Shown here: positions 7,373 through 17,435 of the stretch, one piece after another
How the letters are laid out: the number at the start of each line of letters is the position of its first letter
Position numbering within the stretch: the first letter of the stretch is position 1
DNA from: Pseudomonas sp. Choline-02u-1
GTDB taxonomy: Bacteria > Pseudomonadota > Gammaproteobacteria > Pseudomonadales > Pseudomonadaceae
DNA: 64,000 nt
Direction: 5' to 3'
NCBI RefSeq assembly: GCF_002836515.1
Contig: NZ_PJBC01000065.1
Location: 310,001 to 374,000, forward strand
Made by a program: the position numbers and the translations under genes
The notes under the pieces: model-generated
Databases searched by the model: none
What the model saw: only the letters and a program-made list of their open reading frames with translations
Told to the model about the DNA's origin: nothing

Positions 7373-8569
7373 TTAGCGCGGCGGCAGATCCGTGAAGCGC
7401 AGCCGGGGATAGATACGCCTTTCCTCAGCGCATTTGGAAATCTGCAAGAACGCTGACAGCAGTGCATCTTCCGAAGGGCAGTGGCGGGTCATGACCTCGA
7501 ACTCGTTGTAATCGAAGGCTAGGACACGAATTCCGACCTCATCCATGAATTTCAAAATCATGGCGCTGTATTCATCGTAGTTGTCGATAAAAAGCTCTCT
7601 GACCACGACAACTCCCACCAGGGGGCGTGCAGCAAGATCAATGTCCAAGGGCGTGCCGTCCACAAGCGCTAAGGCTGGATTGCCTTCTCGCCTGATCGTT
7701 GAGATGGCGCCACGTAGTTGCTGCAGGCCGTTCTTCAACTGACTTATGGCCTTCTTTCGCTTTCTCTCAAGCGTTGTGTTCATCATTGCTGGCGTATTGG
7801 GACTGTCCTTCGCCTGCAGCAGCAAAGTCACTTCATCGCCCATCACCACTACGTCAGCCAGCTCCTCGCCATCGGAGACCTTCAAGGGGCCATGGATGAT
7901 CCGCTCGGAGGTGTATGCGCGCTGGAGCAGATAGATGATGTCCAACTCCTGAAACGTGCCCGGTTCAATGCGCTCCAACTGTGTATTGGAGAAGCCTTTA
8001 GAGCCTCGAAAGTCCTGGCGGGTCAGGTCGGTGATCAAATAGTCCGAGGGGAACAGATCATCCTGTAGGAACACCGTTGTGGCACGAGCGTCGGCCTCAT
8101 AGGTCGTGAGGCTGAACCAGCTGTCCGCCTGCTCATACATCTTGGGCCAGTGATCTGCTCCAATGGGGCTGAGTGTACCGACCTCCTTGCGGAGCTGACC
8201 AAGCTTCGCCTGGGCCTTACAACTGAACAGCTCGCGGTTGTGCTCGTCGAAAAAGCACACGCTGAATTTGTCAGGGAAGCTCTGCAGTGCTTCTGTGAGA
8301 GGGTCACCAGGGATGAGTGGGGTTTTGATCAATAGCGGACATTGTGGGTCATCAAAGCAGGCTGTGAGAAGCGTAAGCCCCGTCGTTTCGTCTGCCTTGT
8401 ATGGCGCGAGGTAAAGCTTCAATTCACGCCTTTGCTGAGCGGCCAGGATCAGCTCTTTCCCGGCCTTGATTACCAGCACGAAGCCTTCAGGGCCCTCAAC
8501 GATCCATAATCCACGGGCTAAGACAGCGATTTGCTGAAGCGCTTGGGGCTTCATGATCGTGAGGTACAT
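7373..8569 (-). CDS. Uncharacterised protein with a PD-(D/E)XK-like motif
   Basis: I do not recognise this 398-residue protein as a named family. Residues about 235-254 read EELADVVVMGDEVTLLLQAKD, matching the nuclease-fold pattern E..D-x(12)-(E/Q)xK with Asp239, Gln252 and Lys254. It is followed by a basic helix rich in Arg and Lys (about residues 268-275) and an AISQLKNGLQQLRGAI helix, as in restriction-endonuclease-like proteins. There are no transmembrane segments. The start at 8569 was chosen for its strong AAGGAG site 5 bp upstream; the longer frame has none. A DNA-cleaving or defence role is possible but unproved. Confidence 0.65.
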   Translation of the reverse strand: MYLTIMKPQALQQIAVLARGLWIVEGPEGFVLVIKAGKELILAAQQRRELKLYLAPYKADETTGLTLLTACFDDPQCPLLIKTPLIPGDPLTEALQSFPDKFSVCFFDEHNRELFSCKAQAKLGQLRKEVGTLSPIGADHWPKMYEQADSWFSLTTYEADARATTVFLQDDLFPSDYLITDLTRQDFRGSKGFSNTQLERIEPGTFQELDIIYLLQRAYTSERIIHGPLKVSDGEELADVVVMGDEVTLLLQAKDSPNTPAMMNTTLERKRKKAISQLKNGLQQLRGAISTIRREGNPALALVDGTPLDIDLAARPLVGVVVVRELFIDNYDEYSAMILKFMDEVGIRVLAFDYNEFEVMTRHCPSEDALLSAFLQISKCAEERRIYPRLRFTDLPPR

Positions 8570-8701
8570 GTGAACTCCTTGGCGGTTGCCTGATTGCGTC
8601 CTGCATAACCTTAAGCCTAAAGCGATGAAGCGAGGCCTAGACTTGGCATTCAACATCCCCATCCTGGCCAACCAAAATTGGCTAGCCAGGCATCCACTCA
8701 G

Positions 8702-9535
8702 TTAGATCGATACAGGAGCGGGGATGTGAGGATGTGGGTCATAGCCCACAATCTCAAAGTCTTCAAACTTGTAATCGTAGATGCTGTCTGGCTTACGCTT
8801 GAACTGCAAATTAGGTAAAGGACGCGGATCACGAGTCAGCTGCAGCTTAACTTGCTCGATATGATTCAAGTAAATATGCGCATCACCCATGGTAACTACA
8901 ACTTCGCCAACTCCCAAATCGCACTGCTGTGCGAGCATATGAGTTAAAAAACTAACCCCAGCCAAGTTGTAGGGATTGCCAAGCAGTAGATCTGACGACC
9001 GAATATATAGATGCGCCGACAACTTATTGTTGGCCACATAGAATTGATAGAGCAAATGGCATGGTGGCAATGCCATTTTCCCGTTCCGAGCATTCTCTTG
9101 TGGGCTCACCGACTCATCGGGAAGGTACTCGACGTTCCACCCGTGGAAGAGGATGCGACGGCTGTTCGGGTTCGTCTTGAGCGTGTTGACGACGTAGTCG
9201 ATCTGATTGATGGTCTTGCCGTCCTGGGTAGGCCAGGCCGTCCACTGCTTGCCGTAGATCGGGCCGAGGTCACCGTCTTCGGTTGCCCACTCATCCCAGA
9301 TGCTGACACCATGCTCCTTCAGCCATTTGGTATTCGTGTCACCATTCAGGAACCAGATCATCTCGTTGATGATGCTCTTGAAATGCAACTTCTTGGTGGT
9401 GAGGAGCGGGAAGCCATCCTCCAGGTTATGGCGGAATTGGCGACCAAAGACACTCAGCGTGCCGGTGCCGGTGCGATCGCCTTTCTCGACGCCATTCTCT
9501 AGCACGTCGGCCAGCAAATCGTGGTACATCTTCAT
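8702..9535 (-). CDS. thyA: Thymidylate synthase carried by the island
   Basis: This complete 277-residue thymidylate synthase converts dUMP to dTMP using methylene-tetrahydrofolate. It has the Arg loop (DRTGTGT), the catalytic Cys in [29 protein letters not shown], and GDAHIYLNH. It resembles the shorter E. coli-type enzyme rather than the longer native pseudomonad form cut at 15,795. Its ATG overlaps the ginD stop by 4 bp, so it is the fifth gene of the recombinase operon. Its 3' half is visibly more AT-rich than its 5' half. A second in-frame Met (residue 3, MYHDLL) could be the true start. It probably replaces the disrupted host enzyme. Confidence 0.96.
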   Translation of the reverse strand: MKMYHDLLADVLENGVEKGDRTGTGTLSVFGRQFRHNLEDGFPLLTTKKLHFKSIINEMIWFLNGDTNTKWLKEHGVSIWDEWATEDGDLGPIYGKQWTAWPTQDGKTINQIDYVVNTLKTNPNSRRILFHGWNVEYLPDESVSPQENARNGKMALPPCHLLYQFYVANNKLSAHLYIRSSDLLLGNPYNLAGVSFLTHMLAQQCDLGVGEVVVTMGDAHIYLNHIEQVKLQLTRDPRPLPNLQFKRKPDSIYDYKFEDFEIVGYDPHPHIPAPVSI

Positions 9536-10038
9536 TTCGGTTCCTCAAGGTTCGCGCTGACCAAATCCAGTGCGTCACGCAATTTCAAAATTTCAGTATC
9601 TTGCTCTTTGATCTTCTGACGCAGCCCATCTGCGAGCTGGACGTAGTAGTCCCTGGACTCGCGGACAGTGTCCAATCTCTTGTCGAGCGTGGCACAAGAG
9701 TTCTCAGAATCCTGATACCTATTGAACCAATAAAGCACTTCCAATCGACTCTTTTCAAGGCGTTGCATCAGAATCGTCTTGGGATCCTGTTTCTTCTCAG
9801 CCTTGACCCTCTGAGCGAGCACTGCAATGCGGCGGTTGTCCTTGATCGCCTCAAGCCGCTGCGCCGGGAAGTCACGCTGCCGAATAGTGTTGCGATGAAT
9901 GCCTGTGATGCGGCTCAGCTCCGCCATCGTCGGCTTCAAATTCGGATCAGAGGCAATCTGCATAAGCCCCTGAGCCAGCAGCTCAGTGTTCCGGTCGTAA
10001 TCGAGCTTATTTTTGGCATCAAACGCCTGGCCTGTCAT
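9532..10038 (-). CDS. ginD: GinD-like small HTH/coiled-coil protein
   Basis: This 168-residue protein has an N-terminal HTH (about residues 36-58, [20 protein letters not shown]) and a long heptad-rich C-terminus (about 85-160), likely a coiled coil. It is the fourth gene of the recombinase operon, overlapping ginC by 4 bp upstream and thyA by 4 bp downstream. In GInt elements the fourth protein is a small predicted HLH/HTH protein required with the three integrases for insertion and excision; TnpC of Tn554 has a comparable place. A role as an accessory DNA-binding or bridging protein is inferred. Confidence 0.78.
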   Translation of the reverse strand: MTGQAFDAKNKLDYDRNTELLAQGLMQIASDPNLKPTMAELSRITGIHRNTIRQRDFPAQRLEAIKDNRRIAVLAQRVKAEKKQDPKTILMQRLEKSRLEVLYWFNRYQDSENSCATLDKRLDTVRESRDYYVQLADGLRQKIKEQDTEILKLRDALDLVSANLEEPK

Positions 10039-12116
10039 ACCTCAACCTCCTCACCCAGATGCTCCAAAACACCCTTGGCCTCTTCCATCGCCGCCCTCAA
10101 CTCTTCCTCCGCACCTGCAGAATTTGGAGAGCTCAAGGCCAAGCTGTTTTGCACATAGATCTCCCGCCATTTAGGGGCATGAGCCTTGGTGACCACGGCG
10201 TTTTTGCACCGGTTCGGATTGCAACGCAGCGATCCGATGCAGGGAAGAGACTCATCGAATACCTCCCGCTGACCGCCGTAGCAGAAGCCTTGTCCCACAT
10301 TGATGATCGCCATGCGCTTCTTGGCCATCTGGGCGATAATTTGCTCTTTGGTGTAGCCAGCCGCCATGTACCCGCTGAACACCTTCTTCATCCTCGCCTT
10401 ATGGCTCTCAGCATTGGGGCCAGCGTAGTTTCCGTCAGGATCGCAGTAGCTCTGGATGTACTCCTCGCCTGCCAGTTGCGTCGGGGTCTTGCCCGAGGAG
10501 CGCCCACCCTTGGATAAGATTTCGGCGATCGCACCATACCCAAGCGTCACCGCACTGAAGGCCTTGTTCTGACCCGCCCCACCGATGAGGTCACCGAAAT
10601 GCTTCAGCTGATGTGAGATGAACGGGAGTCCAAGCTCAGCCCTAGCCATCTGGTATGCCAGCGTGTGCCGCAACGTGTATGGCGAGAACTCCAGAGCTTC
10701 AAACTCCTCGTCCGTCAAAATCTCCTCAAAAAAAGCTTTGAACTGGTGAGAGATACCAAGAGAGGTCATTGACCTAGCTTCGGCTCCCTGAGCGACGGTA
10801 TCCACATTGGAGAACAAGTAAGGGTTCTGCTTCACCTTAGCGATGAAACAAGCAGCACGAATAGCATCACGAACGATAGGAATCGCGACCCACTTGTCGT
10901 CGAACAGTTTGGCCAAGCCTTGGCGGTGTTTGATCACATTGCTGATAAGGAGCCAAAATTCGCTCTCTTGCTCCAAGCACGACTCGACCAGGATCTCAGA
11001 GAGCTCTGAGGGCCGCATGCCGGTGTACTGCGCCACGAGATAGCAGGCACTGTACGAGACGAAATTGATGTACCTGCGGAAATCATCGTCCAGCCTTGAA
11101 TCTGTGAGTTTGAGTAATGTTTCGATCGCCTTAAAATCATGCCGACCAGAGCCAGATTGGAATGTAGGTGAAACGCAGCCAAAAGCTGCGGACAGTGCAT
11201 CCGCCATCGCACCGGAGTCGTAGCCTGTTCTCCGTAGCCTCAGCGCTACGTACAACTCGAAATTGTAACGCGACAGCTCTTGAGCGTTGGCCAGCGAGTA
11301 ACCGCTGGCGTTTTGGCGGGTCAGGGCTACCAAGTCAGCTACAGGCTCCCCTAGAGTGCTAAGGAAATCGACGACTGCGAACGACGCCTCGCGAGAAGCC
11401 TTCTCGAACACATCGTTCGGCAGAATACGGTATGTGCGCTCGGATTCAGGGACGTGCTTGATTACCTTGGCCCAGGCCAGCGACTCCAGCTGAACGTAAG
11501 GCAGTGGCTCTTCGAAAATCTGCTCCTCGAAAAATGGCGACCTGACCAAGGTAAAGAACTTCTTGAGATCAGGGCCAAAGGCGTAGGGATGAATGAGCGC
11601 TGCCTCCCGATACATGCCCGCGTCGAAGTACGTCAGACCATGGTGTCCAACCTCAAAGAACTCATCCGTCATCAACTGACGCGCTTGCCCTGACATCGTA
11701 TCCAGGAAGCTCAATCCAGCCTTCATGCATGAAATGGCGGTGTTGGCCTTGATGTTCCTTGGCGAGGCAAACGAGCGCATTGCCGCCGGCATCTTCAGCC
11801 AGCAATACAGGGCCACCTTGACCTCCAAGACTGCCGACTGATTGAGCAATGGGTACGATTCAAAATTGAGCCGTAGCTTGGCTCCTTTGACGTTCCTGGC
11901 GGCGTTCGGATGATCGTCATTGAAGTCCCAGACGGCGTCGCCCAAGACCGATGTCTTGCTGACAGGCAACGCCATCAGCGCCTGGTACCAAGAGAGTGCT
12001 TCCAGCGACACAGGAATCGGATCGGCGATGTTTCTGCGCAACTCAAGCAGCAGGGTGTGAGCAGCTATACGCCACTGTTTGTACGCCGCGAGTTCAGGGA
12101 TCAGAGCGTAGTTCAC
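10035..12116 (-). CDS. ginC: GinC-like large tyrosine-recombinase-family protein
   Basis: This 693-residue protein has a C-terminal phage-integrase domain: Arg368 in YTGMRPSEL, Arg483-His484 in SPYTLRHT, His506 in QLKHFG, and a candidate nucleophile Tyr527 in TLGYG. The first His of HxxR is Tyr480. After the catalytic part a Cys-rich stretch ([19 protein letters not shown]) may bind zinc. The long N-terminal region is unassigned. It overlaps ginB and ginD by 4 bp each, indicating coupled translation of one recombination complex. Confidence 0.82.
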   Translation of the reverse strand: MNYALIPELAAYKQWRIAAHTLLLELRRNIADPIPVSLEALSWYQALMALPVSKTSVLGDAVWDFNDDHPNAARNVKGAKLRLNFESYPLLNQSAVLEVKVALYCWLKMPAAMRSFASPRNIKANTAISCMKAGLSFLDTMSGQARQLMTDEFFEVGHHGLTYFDAGMYREAALIHPYAFGPDLKKFFTLVRSPFFEEQIFEEPLPYVQLESLAWAKVIKHVPESERTYRILPNDVFEKASREASFAVVDFLSTLGEPVADLVALTRQNASGYSLANAQELSRYNFELYVALRLRRTGYDSGAMADALSAAFGCVSPTFQSGSGRHDFKAIETLLKLTDSRLDDDFRRYINFVSYSACYLVAQYTGMRPSELSEILVESCLEQESEFWLLISNVIKHRQGLAKLFDDKWVAIPIVRDAIRAACFIAKVKQNPYLFSNVDTVAQGAEARSMTSLGISHQFKAFFEEILTDEEFEALEFSPYTLRHTLAYQMARAELGLPFISHQLKHFGDLIGGAGQNKAFSAVTLGYGAIAEILSKGGRSSGKTPTQLAGEEYIQSYCDPDGNYAGPNAESHKARMKKVFSGYMAAGYTKEQIIAQMAKKRMAIINVGQGFCYGGQREVFDESLPCIGSLRCNPNRCKNAVVTKAHAPKWREIYVQNSLALSSPNSAGAEEELRAAMEEAKGVLEHLGEEVEV

Positions 12117-14461
12117 AGCGTTACTCCCTCGGTCAAAATACTGACCTGCAGGTTTTCAGAGAGGCGCTCAGCGTTGGTCAGCTCTTCTGCGGAAAAGTCC
12201 GATGTCTCAGAATCTAGAAGGTTGTTGAGCACATCAAGGTTGTCCAGGATGACGGCTCCGTAGGGCGTATCGAGCACCCGGTTGACCTCAATCATCCTTT
12301 GGTAGTCGCGCCGCATGGCGAAGAGCTCCGGCAGGTGCGAGACCGTGATGATGCTGTTGCTGCACGAAAGGCACTTGTTGAACAGCGTACATGGCTTGCT
12401 GGGGTCATAGCTTGCCAACGCTTTAATGAAAGCCGGTGGGTCAAAGACGTTCATGCAGGTTGCCAGGCCAGACCGCAGCGGCATCGCTTCTGGCGCGGAC
12501 TCGATAGTCTTGGTCGGGATGAGCTTCGAAGCCTCCTCCAACGTGTCTTGCTGCATTTGGTGAAGAACCTTATTCAGCATCCGCCGCGCCATGGGGTTGA
12601 AGTCCATCTGATCCAGATAGGCCATGGTGGTACTGAGGCTTTTATGGCCCAGGAGCACTTGAATCTCGCGTGGGGAGACGCCGCGCTCGATCAGTTCACT
12701 CACGAAGCTTGGTCGGAAACGTGATGGTGAGAGCTTGAGAGGATTGCCGTCTTCATCAAGCAGACCATGCTCCTCAGAGAGCTTCTGTAAAGTGTTGTGC
12801 AACATGTTTTCGCCAGAACTTTCAAAAGACTTCACCACGCCATACATCCTGGAAGCACTCGACCGGTAGATGAAGAGCTTGTTCTGGACTTCGACGGGAG
12901 CATCCAAGCGAATCTCACGGGTCAGAAACTTCACATCGTCAAAGATCTGCTTGACCGCACGGCCTTGAGAGGTGGTCAGCCAAGAGATCTCCGCATGAAA
13001 AATATCGAGATGAAGCACCTTCGCGCCTTCAGAACGCTCTTTCCAGTACAGCAAGCAAGGGCGATCGGTTAAATCATGGCGCTCCATGAAGTCATCTAGC
13101 TCCAATCCCAGCAGCGAGTCAGTGTTCATGCCGGTAACTTGGGCAAGCCGAGCTATGTAAGGTGTAATAGCTCGACTATTAACCTGATAATGCACACCCC
13201 AGTTTTTATAAATGTCAAATATTGAAATTGACGAAGTCGAAACAATCGACATAAACGCTCGTTGATATGGGTCATTTCGACGTACAGATTCGAAACCCAA
13301 AGGTTTACAGTCGAGTTTGTTTTCAAAAATCCAACGAGCGTTTTCGAGCGTATTAAAACCTCGGCGCACCCTACCGTCAGAGTTTAATGGGTCTTCCCCT
13401 TCATAGCTTGGAACGTAAGGCTGGGCCAAGCGATTGTTTTCCTCAATCGCTTGCTCAATGACCTGAGAAATTCGGGTGCGCACAGCCTGGGGATAGGGCT
13501 TGTACTGGTCAGTTTCACGTTCAGCATCGAATCCCGCAGCACCGACGAAACTGGTCAGCCCCAGGCCCTCGATTTGGACTGCGCGCGCCATCATTTTCCG
13601 AGCAGCGCTCATCATCGAATTGCTGTAGCCGGTCGACAGCGAACGCTCAAGAATCTTGTCTTGGAGATATACCCTGAACTTTGGAAGGCTGTAGGGAGTT
13701 ACGAGCTCCCGAATATCCTCCAAGCCTGTGTAATTGGCCTCCTTGAGATACGTTCGGTAATATCTGAAAGCCTCAATGAAATTCGACTGCCCTGACGCGC
13801 TACTGCTCTTCATTGATGAAGCGCTGAAGAGGTGCAGCAGGTGCTGGAACGGACGCTCCGCTTCCGAGCTTGTGAGGTCGGATAGGCGATGGATGCGGAC
13901 GGAGCGCAAGGCCTGGAAGGTGTCTCGCAATGATTCAGTCTTTTCGACTGCCACTTTTGAGGCAATACGCTGCTCGACGGTTTGGTAGTTTGACTTGAGA
14001 ACACCAAGCTCACGAAGGTCATTGAGGATCTCTTCATACGTGATCCGCACCAGTTCAAATTTTGTCCTGGCCGCACTGAGGCTGGCCAACGCAGGGATCT
14101 CGCTAAAAAAACCGCGTTCCTTGATTCCATTGCCAAAGGTAGGAATGGCAAGTTTCTGTTCTGTGGGCATTCCTTCATACCAGTTGAGCAGCCGGCGACG
14201 CCAATCGCAGGCGGTAGATGAATGACCAGCGACGATGATTTCCTCAGCACGCATCGCATCAAGAATCGGTTCAAAGCTTGAGACACGCTTTGAGATAGTC
14301 CTTAGATTTAAACTGGTTTGTTCGGCTACGTAATAAGGGGCCACCGCCAAAACTTCCCCCACACTGAGACAGACCTCCAGCAAAGACTCACGATCATCAG
14401 TGACGCGTGCCACAAATGACTCAATGACAGCGTCTACCTGAGCGCTAGTCAGCCGACTCAT
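12113..14461 (-). CDS. ginB: GinB-like large tyrosine-recombinase-family protein with altered active site
   Basis: This 782-residue protein has an integrase fold at its C-terminal half. The catalytic set is incomplete: where GxR is expected it has GMN (Asn446), and HxxR is SRFR (Ser580, Arg583). LLGH (605-606) and Tyr615 are kept. A Cys-rich tail (CMN, then [13 protein letters not shown]) follows, as in other large recombinases of multi-recombinase elements. It may be a structural or DNA-positioning subunit in a complex with GinA and GinC. It has 4-bp overlaps at both ends within the operon. Confidence 0.82.
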   Translation of the reverse strand: MSRLTSAQVDAVIESFVARVTDDRESLLEVCLSVGEVLAVAPYYVAEQTSLNLRTISKRVSSFEPILDAMRAEEIIVAGHSSTACDWRRRLLNWYEGMPTEQKLAIPTFGNGIKERGFFSEIPALASLSAARTKFELVRITYEEILNDLRELGVLKSNYQTVEQRIASKVAVEKTESLRDTFQALRSVRIHRLSDLTSSEAERPFQHLLHLFSASSMKSSSASGQSNFIEAFRYYRTYLKEANYTGLEDIRELVTPYSLPKFRVYLQDKILERSLSTGYSNSMMSAARKMMARAVQIEGLGLTSFVGAAGFDAERETDQYKPYPQAVRTRISQVIEQAIEENNRLAQPYVPSYEGEDPLNSDGRVRRGFNTLENARWIFENKLDCKPLGFESVRRNDPYQRAFMSIVSTSSISIFDIYKNWGVHYQVNSRAITPYIARLAQVTGMNTDSLLGLELDDFMERHDLTDRPCLLYWKERSEGAKVLHLDIFHAEISWLTTSQGRAVKQIFDDVKFLTREIRLDAPVEVQNKLFIYRSSASRMYGVVKSFESSGENMLHNTLQKLSEEHGLLDEDGNPLKLSPSRFRPSFVSELIERGVSPREIQVLLGHKSLSTTMAYLDQMDFNPMARRMLNKVLHQMQQDTLEEASKLIPTKTIESAPEAMPLRSGLATCMNVFDPPAFIKALASYDPSKPCTLFNKCLSCSNSIITVSHLPELFAMRRDYQRMIEVNRVLDTPYGAVILDNLDVLNNLLDSETSDFSAEELTNAERLSENLQVSILTEGVTL

Positions 14462-15705
14462 TTCATATCTCCCGCATCAATTCTCAGGCGCGTCTGTTGG
14501 GATAGCTCAGCCATCTCGCCTGCTTTCGTCTTGGTTCCAGTTCCGGGGCGTACGAGCTTCTGGTAGAGGTCGTAGGGGATCTGGGTATAGGTTTCCGAAG
14601 TGCTGAGGCGCGAGTGACCCAGCGTCTTTTGCACGGTCACTAGCCGGTCAAGGTAATCACTACCAATGTCTGGCGTCCTCAACAGGGCATAGGCGTTACC
14701 GTGCCTCAACTTGTGGGGAGAGATCATCCTGTCGATTTTCAGCAGGTTCAGCGCTCGCTCGGATGTGCGCTCCAAGAGCTTGGAGATAGAGCGAGGGGTG
14801 TACTCACCCCCCTCCGCATTCAGGAAAGCAGGGGTGTTCTCAGCCCCCTTGAATTGACGCTTAGTCATTTTGTACAGCGGCGAAGCATGGTACTTCTTGA
14901 TACGCAGGAGCGTGGCGCGGCTGACCAATGTCTGGCGGGGCTTGAAGGAGTCCGCAGGGCCTTTGCTTCCATCAATGTCCAGCGGGCAGTAGTCCGCGTT
15001 CACCGGTTCTGCGACACCAGGCGAGATGAACAACGTGTCCTGGAATCGAAGGGCATCATCGATGGCCTTGAGGGTCACTCGCGGGACTTCAGAGCGGCGC
15101 ACGCCTGCGTCGTACATGAACTGGAGCAAGCAGCGCTCTCGCTCACTCTGCGTACCCAGGATGAGCTCTCTGAGATCATTCAGGGAACAGGCCACCACCA
15201 GGTTCTTATTAGGACGGGGAGATAGGTACCCGGCAGTGTAGGGGTTAGGCGCGGTACGAGGCGCGGGCGAGTCGTCCACTCCCCGGCACAGAGAATCATT
15301 GAAAAACGCCATCAAGGATGAATCCCGGTTGCGCACCGTCTTCTTAGAAAGCTCCTCTTCCTCGCGCAGGTGAGCGAAGTACTCCTCGATCACGTGGGTG
15401 CGGATTTCCAAGAACGCTGAGTCACGCTCGCAGTCACGAAACTCACGGCGATTCATCAGGTACTCGCAGGTGTACCCAAGGTTGCGACCATAGGTGATGG
15501 CCGTCTGCTGGGATATATAGGCTTTCCGGAGCGCGTGGGACAGATAACCCGAAATCAAAGGCATTAGGCGCTCATCATCATCAAAGACGGCTGTCCCTGT
15601 GACGTTCACGGCTTCCTGAATTGGGGATTCTTCGGATGGGTCGTCCCGCCTGGTTGGGGACTCTCTGAAATCTAGGGGGGTGCCCCTAACTGCGATGACC
15701 TTCAC
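14458..15705 (-). CDS. ginA: GinA-like tyrosine recombinase
   Basis: This integrase (about 415 residues from a GTG at 15,705) has all catalytic motifs: Arg in AGVRRSE (about residues 203-204), HKLRH (331-335), GH (363-364) and nucleophile Tyr373 in TSETYTQ. A core-binding SAM-like domain lies at about residues 45-140. The start was chosen because the open frame further upstream crosses the insertion junction and reads antisense-like sequence, while GAGG lies 5 bp before this GTG. It is the first gene of the leftward gin operon, starting about 135 bp inside the element end, and probably supplies strand-exchange chemistry. Confidence 0.85.
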   Translation of the reverse strand: MKVIAVRGTPLDFRESPTRRDDPSEESPIQEAVNVTGTAVFDDDERLMPLISGYLSHALRKAYISQQTAITYGRNLGYTCEYLMNRREFRDCERDSAFLEIRTHVIEEYFAHLREEEELSKKTVRNRDSSLMAFFNDSLCRGVDDSPAPRTAPNPYTAGYLSPRPNKNLVVACSLNDLRELILGTQSERERCLLQFMYDAGVRRSEVPRVTLKAIDDALRFQDTLFISPGVAEPVNADYCPLDIDGSKGPADSFKPRQTLVSRATLLRIKKYHASPLYKMTKRQFKGAENTPAFLNAEGGEYTPRSISKLLERTSERALNLLKIDRMISPHKLRHGNAYALLRTPDIGSDYLDRLVTVQKTLGHSRLSTSETYTQIPYDLYQKLVRPGTGTKTKAGEMAELSQQTRLRIDAGDMK

Positions 15706-15840
15706 GGCTTCCTCTCTCTTCAAAGCGGCCCGTACTATACACAATGTGCATTTCGTACTGGGGCACAATAATGAGCTTGGAAGGTAAAGCCTTACTACGC
15801 AGCCATTGCGTAATGTGCAGGTTCTTCGAGGGGGTATAAA
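15706..15840 (-). promoter_or_regulatory. Island right end: junction, palindrome and gin promoter region
   Basis: The thyA match ends at about 15,840. Between it and ginA lie a perfect inverted repeat TACGCA-GCCAT-TGCGTA (15,796-15,812) and, on the minus strand, a spaced AGTACG direct repeat around a TGTGTATAGT stretch with a plausible -10 (TATAGT). Such elements are expected at an attachment core and recombinase-binding arms, and the operon promoter must also lie here. Exact att limits cannot be set without the other end. Confidence 0.5.
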
Positions 15841-16499
15841 AGGCCCAGATCGTTGGAGCGGATGTAGAGAGTCAGGGAGATTTCTTTGGTCTCGACATTC
15901 GGGTGGAACTGATACAGCAGGTGGCACGGCGGCAGGGCCATTTCATCGAGTTGGGCGCAGTTCCAGCCGTGGAACAGAATGCGGCGGCTGCCCGGATCCT
16001 TGATGATCGTGTCGACGCACTGGCGCACCTGATCGATCGCCTTGTACAGCACGACGTAGGCCTGGCCGTCTTCTTCGCCCTGAGCGATCTGCTTGTAGCC
16101 ATTGCTCAGGGTTTGTTCGATGGCGGCCGTATTGCTCAGCGGGATCTGCTTGTACGCCGGCCATTTACGCCACTGCACGCCGTAGATTTCGCCGAGGTCG
16201 TCGTCGCCCTGACGGAACGGGTTGGCCAGCCACTGCGCGTTTTCGTTGGCGTTCTGGTCCCAGACCTTGCAGCCCAGCGCGCGGAATTCAGCGGCGTTGT
16301 TCACGCCACGCAGAAAGCCGCACATCTCGCCGATGGCCGATTTGAAGGCCATTTTGCGCGTGGTGATCGCCGGGAAGCCTTCCTGCAGATCGAAACGCAG
16401 CATCGCCCCCGGGAAACTGATGGTGTTGATGCCGGTGCGGTTGGCCTGCTTGGTGCCGTTCTGAATGACGTGCGAGACCAGTTCGAGATATTGCTTCAT
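15795..16499 (-). pseudogene. thyA: Native thymidylate synthase gene, 3'-truncated by the island
   Basis: The frame begins [11 protein letters not shown] and follows a pseudomonad ThyA through the catalytic Cys ([11 protein letters not shown]) to [10 protein letters not shown]. It then runs into about 14 foreign residues ([14 protein letters not shown]) and a stop. The expected protein is about 320 residues, so some 90 C-terminal residues are missing, including the conserved Asn and the DAH.Y block that bind dUMP. It is almost certainly inactive. It follows lgt in the same direction, the usual pseudomonad lgt-thyA order, which identifies it as the original copy. Confidence 0.95.
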
Positions 16500-16518
16500 G
16501 AGTTACCTGTGTCCTTTG

Positions 16519-16543
16519 AGCCCCGGCGTTGCGCGCCGGGGTT
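16519..16543. other. GC-rich hairpin between lgt and thyA
   Basis: CCCCGGCG and CGCCGGGG face each other across a 5-base loop in the 50-bp gap between lgt and the broken thyA. On the lgt-thyA transcript no U-run follows, so it is not a standard intrinsic terminator. It may be an mRNA-processing or stability element. Confidence 0.5.
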
Positions 16544-16549
16544 CGTAGT

Positions 16550-17365
16550 TTATGCCGTCGGTGCGAGCGGCGCTGCCGGGGCGCGACGATAGGCCAGCCA
16601 GATCAGGAACAGCCCGCCGACGATCATCGGCACGCAGAGCACCTGGCCCATGGTCAGCCAGTTCCACGCCAGATAACCCAACTGGGCATCAGGCACGCGG
16701 ACGAACTCGACGATGAAACGGAAGATGCCGTAGAACAGCGCGAACATGCCCGACACTGCCATGGTTGGCCGCGGTTTGCGCGAGAAGATCCACAGGATCA
16801 GGAACAGTGCCACGCCTTCGAGGGCGAACTGATACAGCTGCGACGGGTGGCGCGGCAACTGCGCCGGATCGCTGAAAGGCGGGAACACCATGGCCCATGG
16901 CACGTCGGTGGCCTTGCCCCACAGCTCGGCGTTGATGAAGTTGCCGATGCGCCCGGCGCCCAGGCCGATCGGCACCATCGGCGCGACAAAGTCCATCAAC
17001 TGGAAGAACGACTTGCCATTGCGCTTGCCGAACCACAGGGCCGCGAGCATCACGCCGATGAAGCCGCCATGGAACGACATGCCGCCCTTCCACACTTCGA
17101 AAATCAGCGTCGGGTTGGCCAGATAAGCGCTCAGGTCGTAGAACAGCACGTAACCCAGACGGCCGCCGACGATCACGCCCATCGATAGCCAGAACACCAG
17201 GTCGGAGAGTTTCTCCTTGGTCCAGGTCGGGTCGAAACGATTGAGCCGGCGCGACGCCAACAGCCACGCGCCGCCGATGCCGATCAGGTACATCAGACCG
17301 TACCAGTGGATTTTCAGCGGACCGATGGCCAGGGCCACCGGGTCGATCTGCGGGTAAGGCAGCAT
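16550..17365 (-). CDS. lgt: Prolipoprotein diacylglyceryl transferase
   Basis: This 271-residue inner-membrane enzyme transfers diacylglycerol from phosphatidylglycerol to the lipobox Cys of prolipoproteins, the first step of lipoprotein maturation. It has about seven TM segments, the HGGFIGV segment and the Lgt signature [15 protein letters not shown] with its essential Arg and Asn. The start [17 protein letters not shown] is standard. It is followed by thyA in the usual pseudomonad arrangement, here with thyA interrupted. Confidence 0.97.
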   Translation of the reverse strand: MLPYPQIDPVALAIGPLKIHWYGLMYLIGIGGAWLLASRRLNRFDPTWTKEKLSDLVFWLSMGVIVGGRLGYVLFYDLSAYLANPTLIFEVWKGGMSFHGGFIGVMLAALWFGKRNGKSFFQLMDFVAPMVPIGLGAGRIGNFINAELWGKATDVPWAMVFPPFSDPAQLPRHPSQLYQFALEGVALFLILWIFSRKPRPTMAVSGMFALFYGIFRFIVEFVRVPDAQLGYLAWNWLTMGQVLCVPMIVGGLFLIWLAYRRAPAAPLAPTA

Positions 17366-17435
17366 TGCGACTCCTCGTAAGAGTGAAACCAGAATTCCCG
17401 GGCGACACTGCCACCACAGGATTAAGCCAGGATTT

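Larger units (their letters stand above)
1..15840 (-). mobile_element. GInt-type genomic island inserted in thyA (left end outside window)
   Basis: The right boundary is set where the native thyA coding sequence, read leftward, stops matching thymidylate synthase at about 15,840. The next genes are four overlapping recombinase-operon genes (15,705 to 9,532), then a replacement thyA and accessory genes for arsenic, chromate and unknown functions. No Pseudomonas REP pairs are seen left of this point, whereas they are frequent to the right. GInts are described as a ginABCD operon (three integrase-like proteins plus a small HTH protein), a cargo region and a short AT-rich far end, flanked by imperfect direct repeats. 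The far end and the rest of thyA should lie left of position 1. The family assignment rests on operon structure and motifs, not on a search. Confidence 0.82.

Noticed and set aside
9532-15705. Reading the recombinase operon as Tn554-like (TnpA-TnpB-TnpC) or as a recombinase-in-trio element
   Set aside because: There are four genes including a 168-residue HTH/coiled-coil protein, protein sizes of about 415/782/693, and insertion inside a conserved gene with large cargo. These fit the GInt description better, although the families are related.
15706-15927. Upstream extension of ginA to an ATG at 15,927
   Set aside because: The extension crosses the thyA junction and reads the complement of thyA codons. 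A GTG at 15,705 with a good ribosome site gives the family-like protein.
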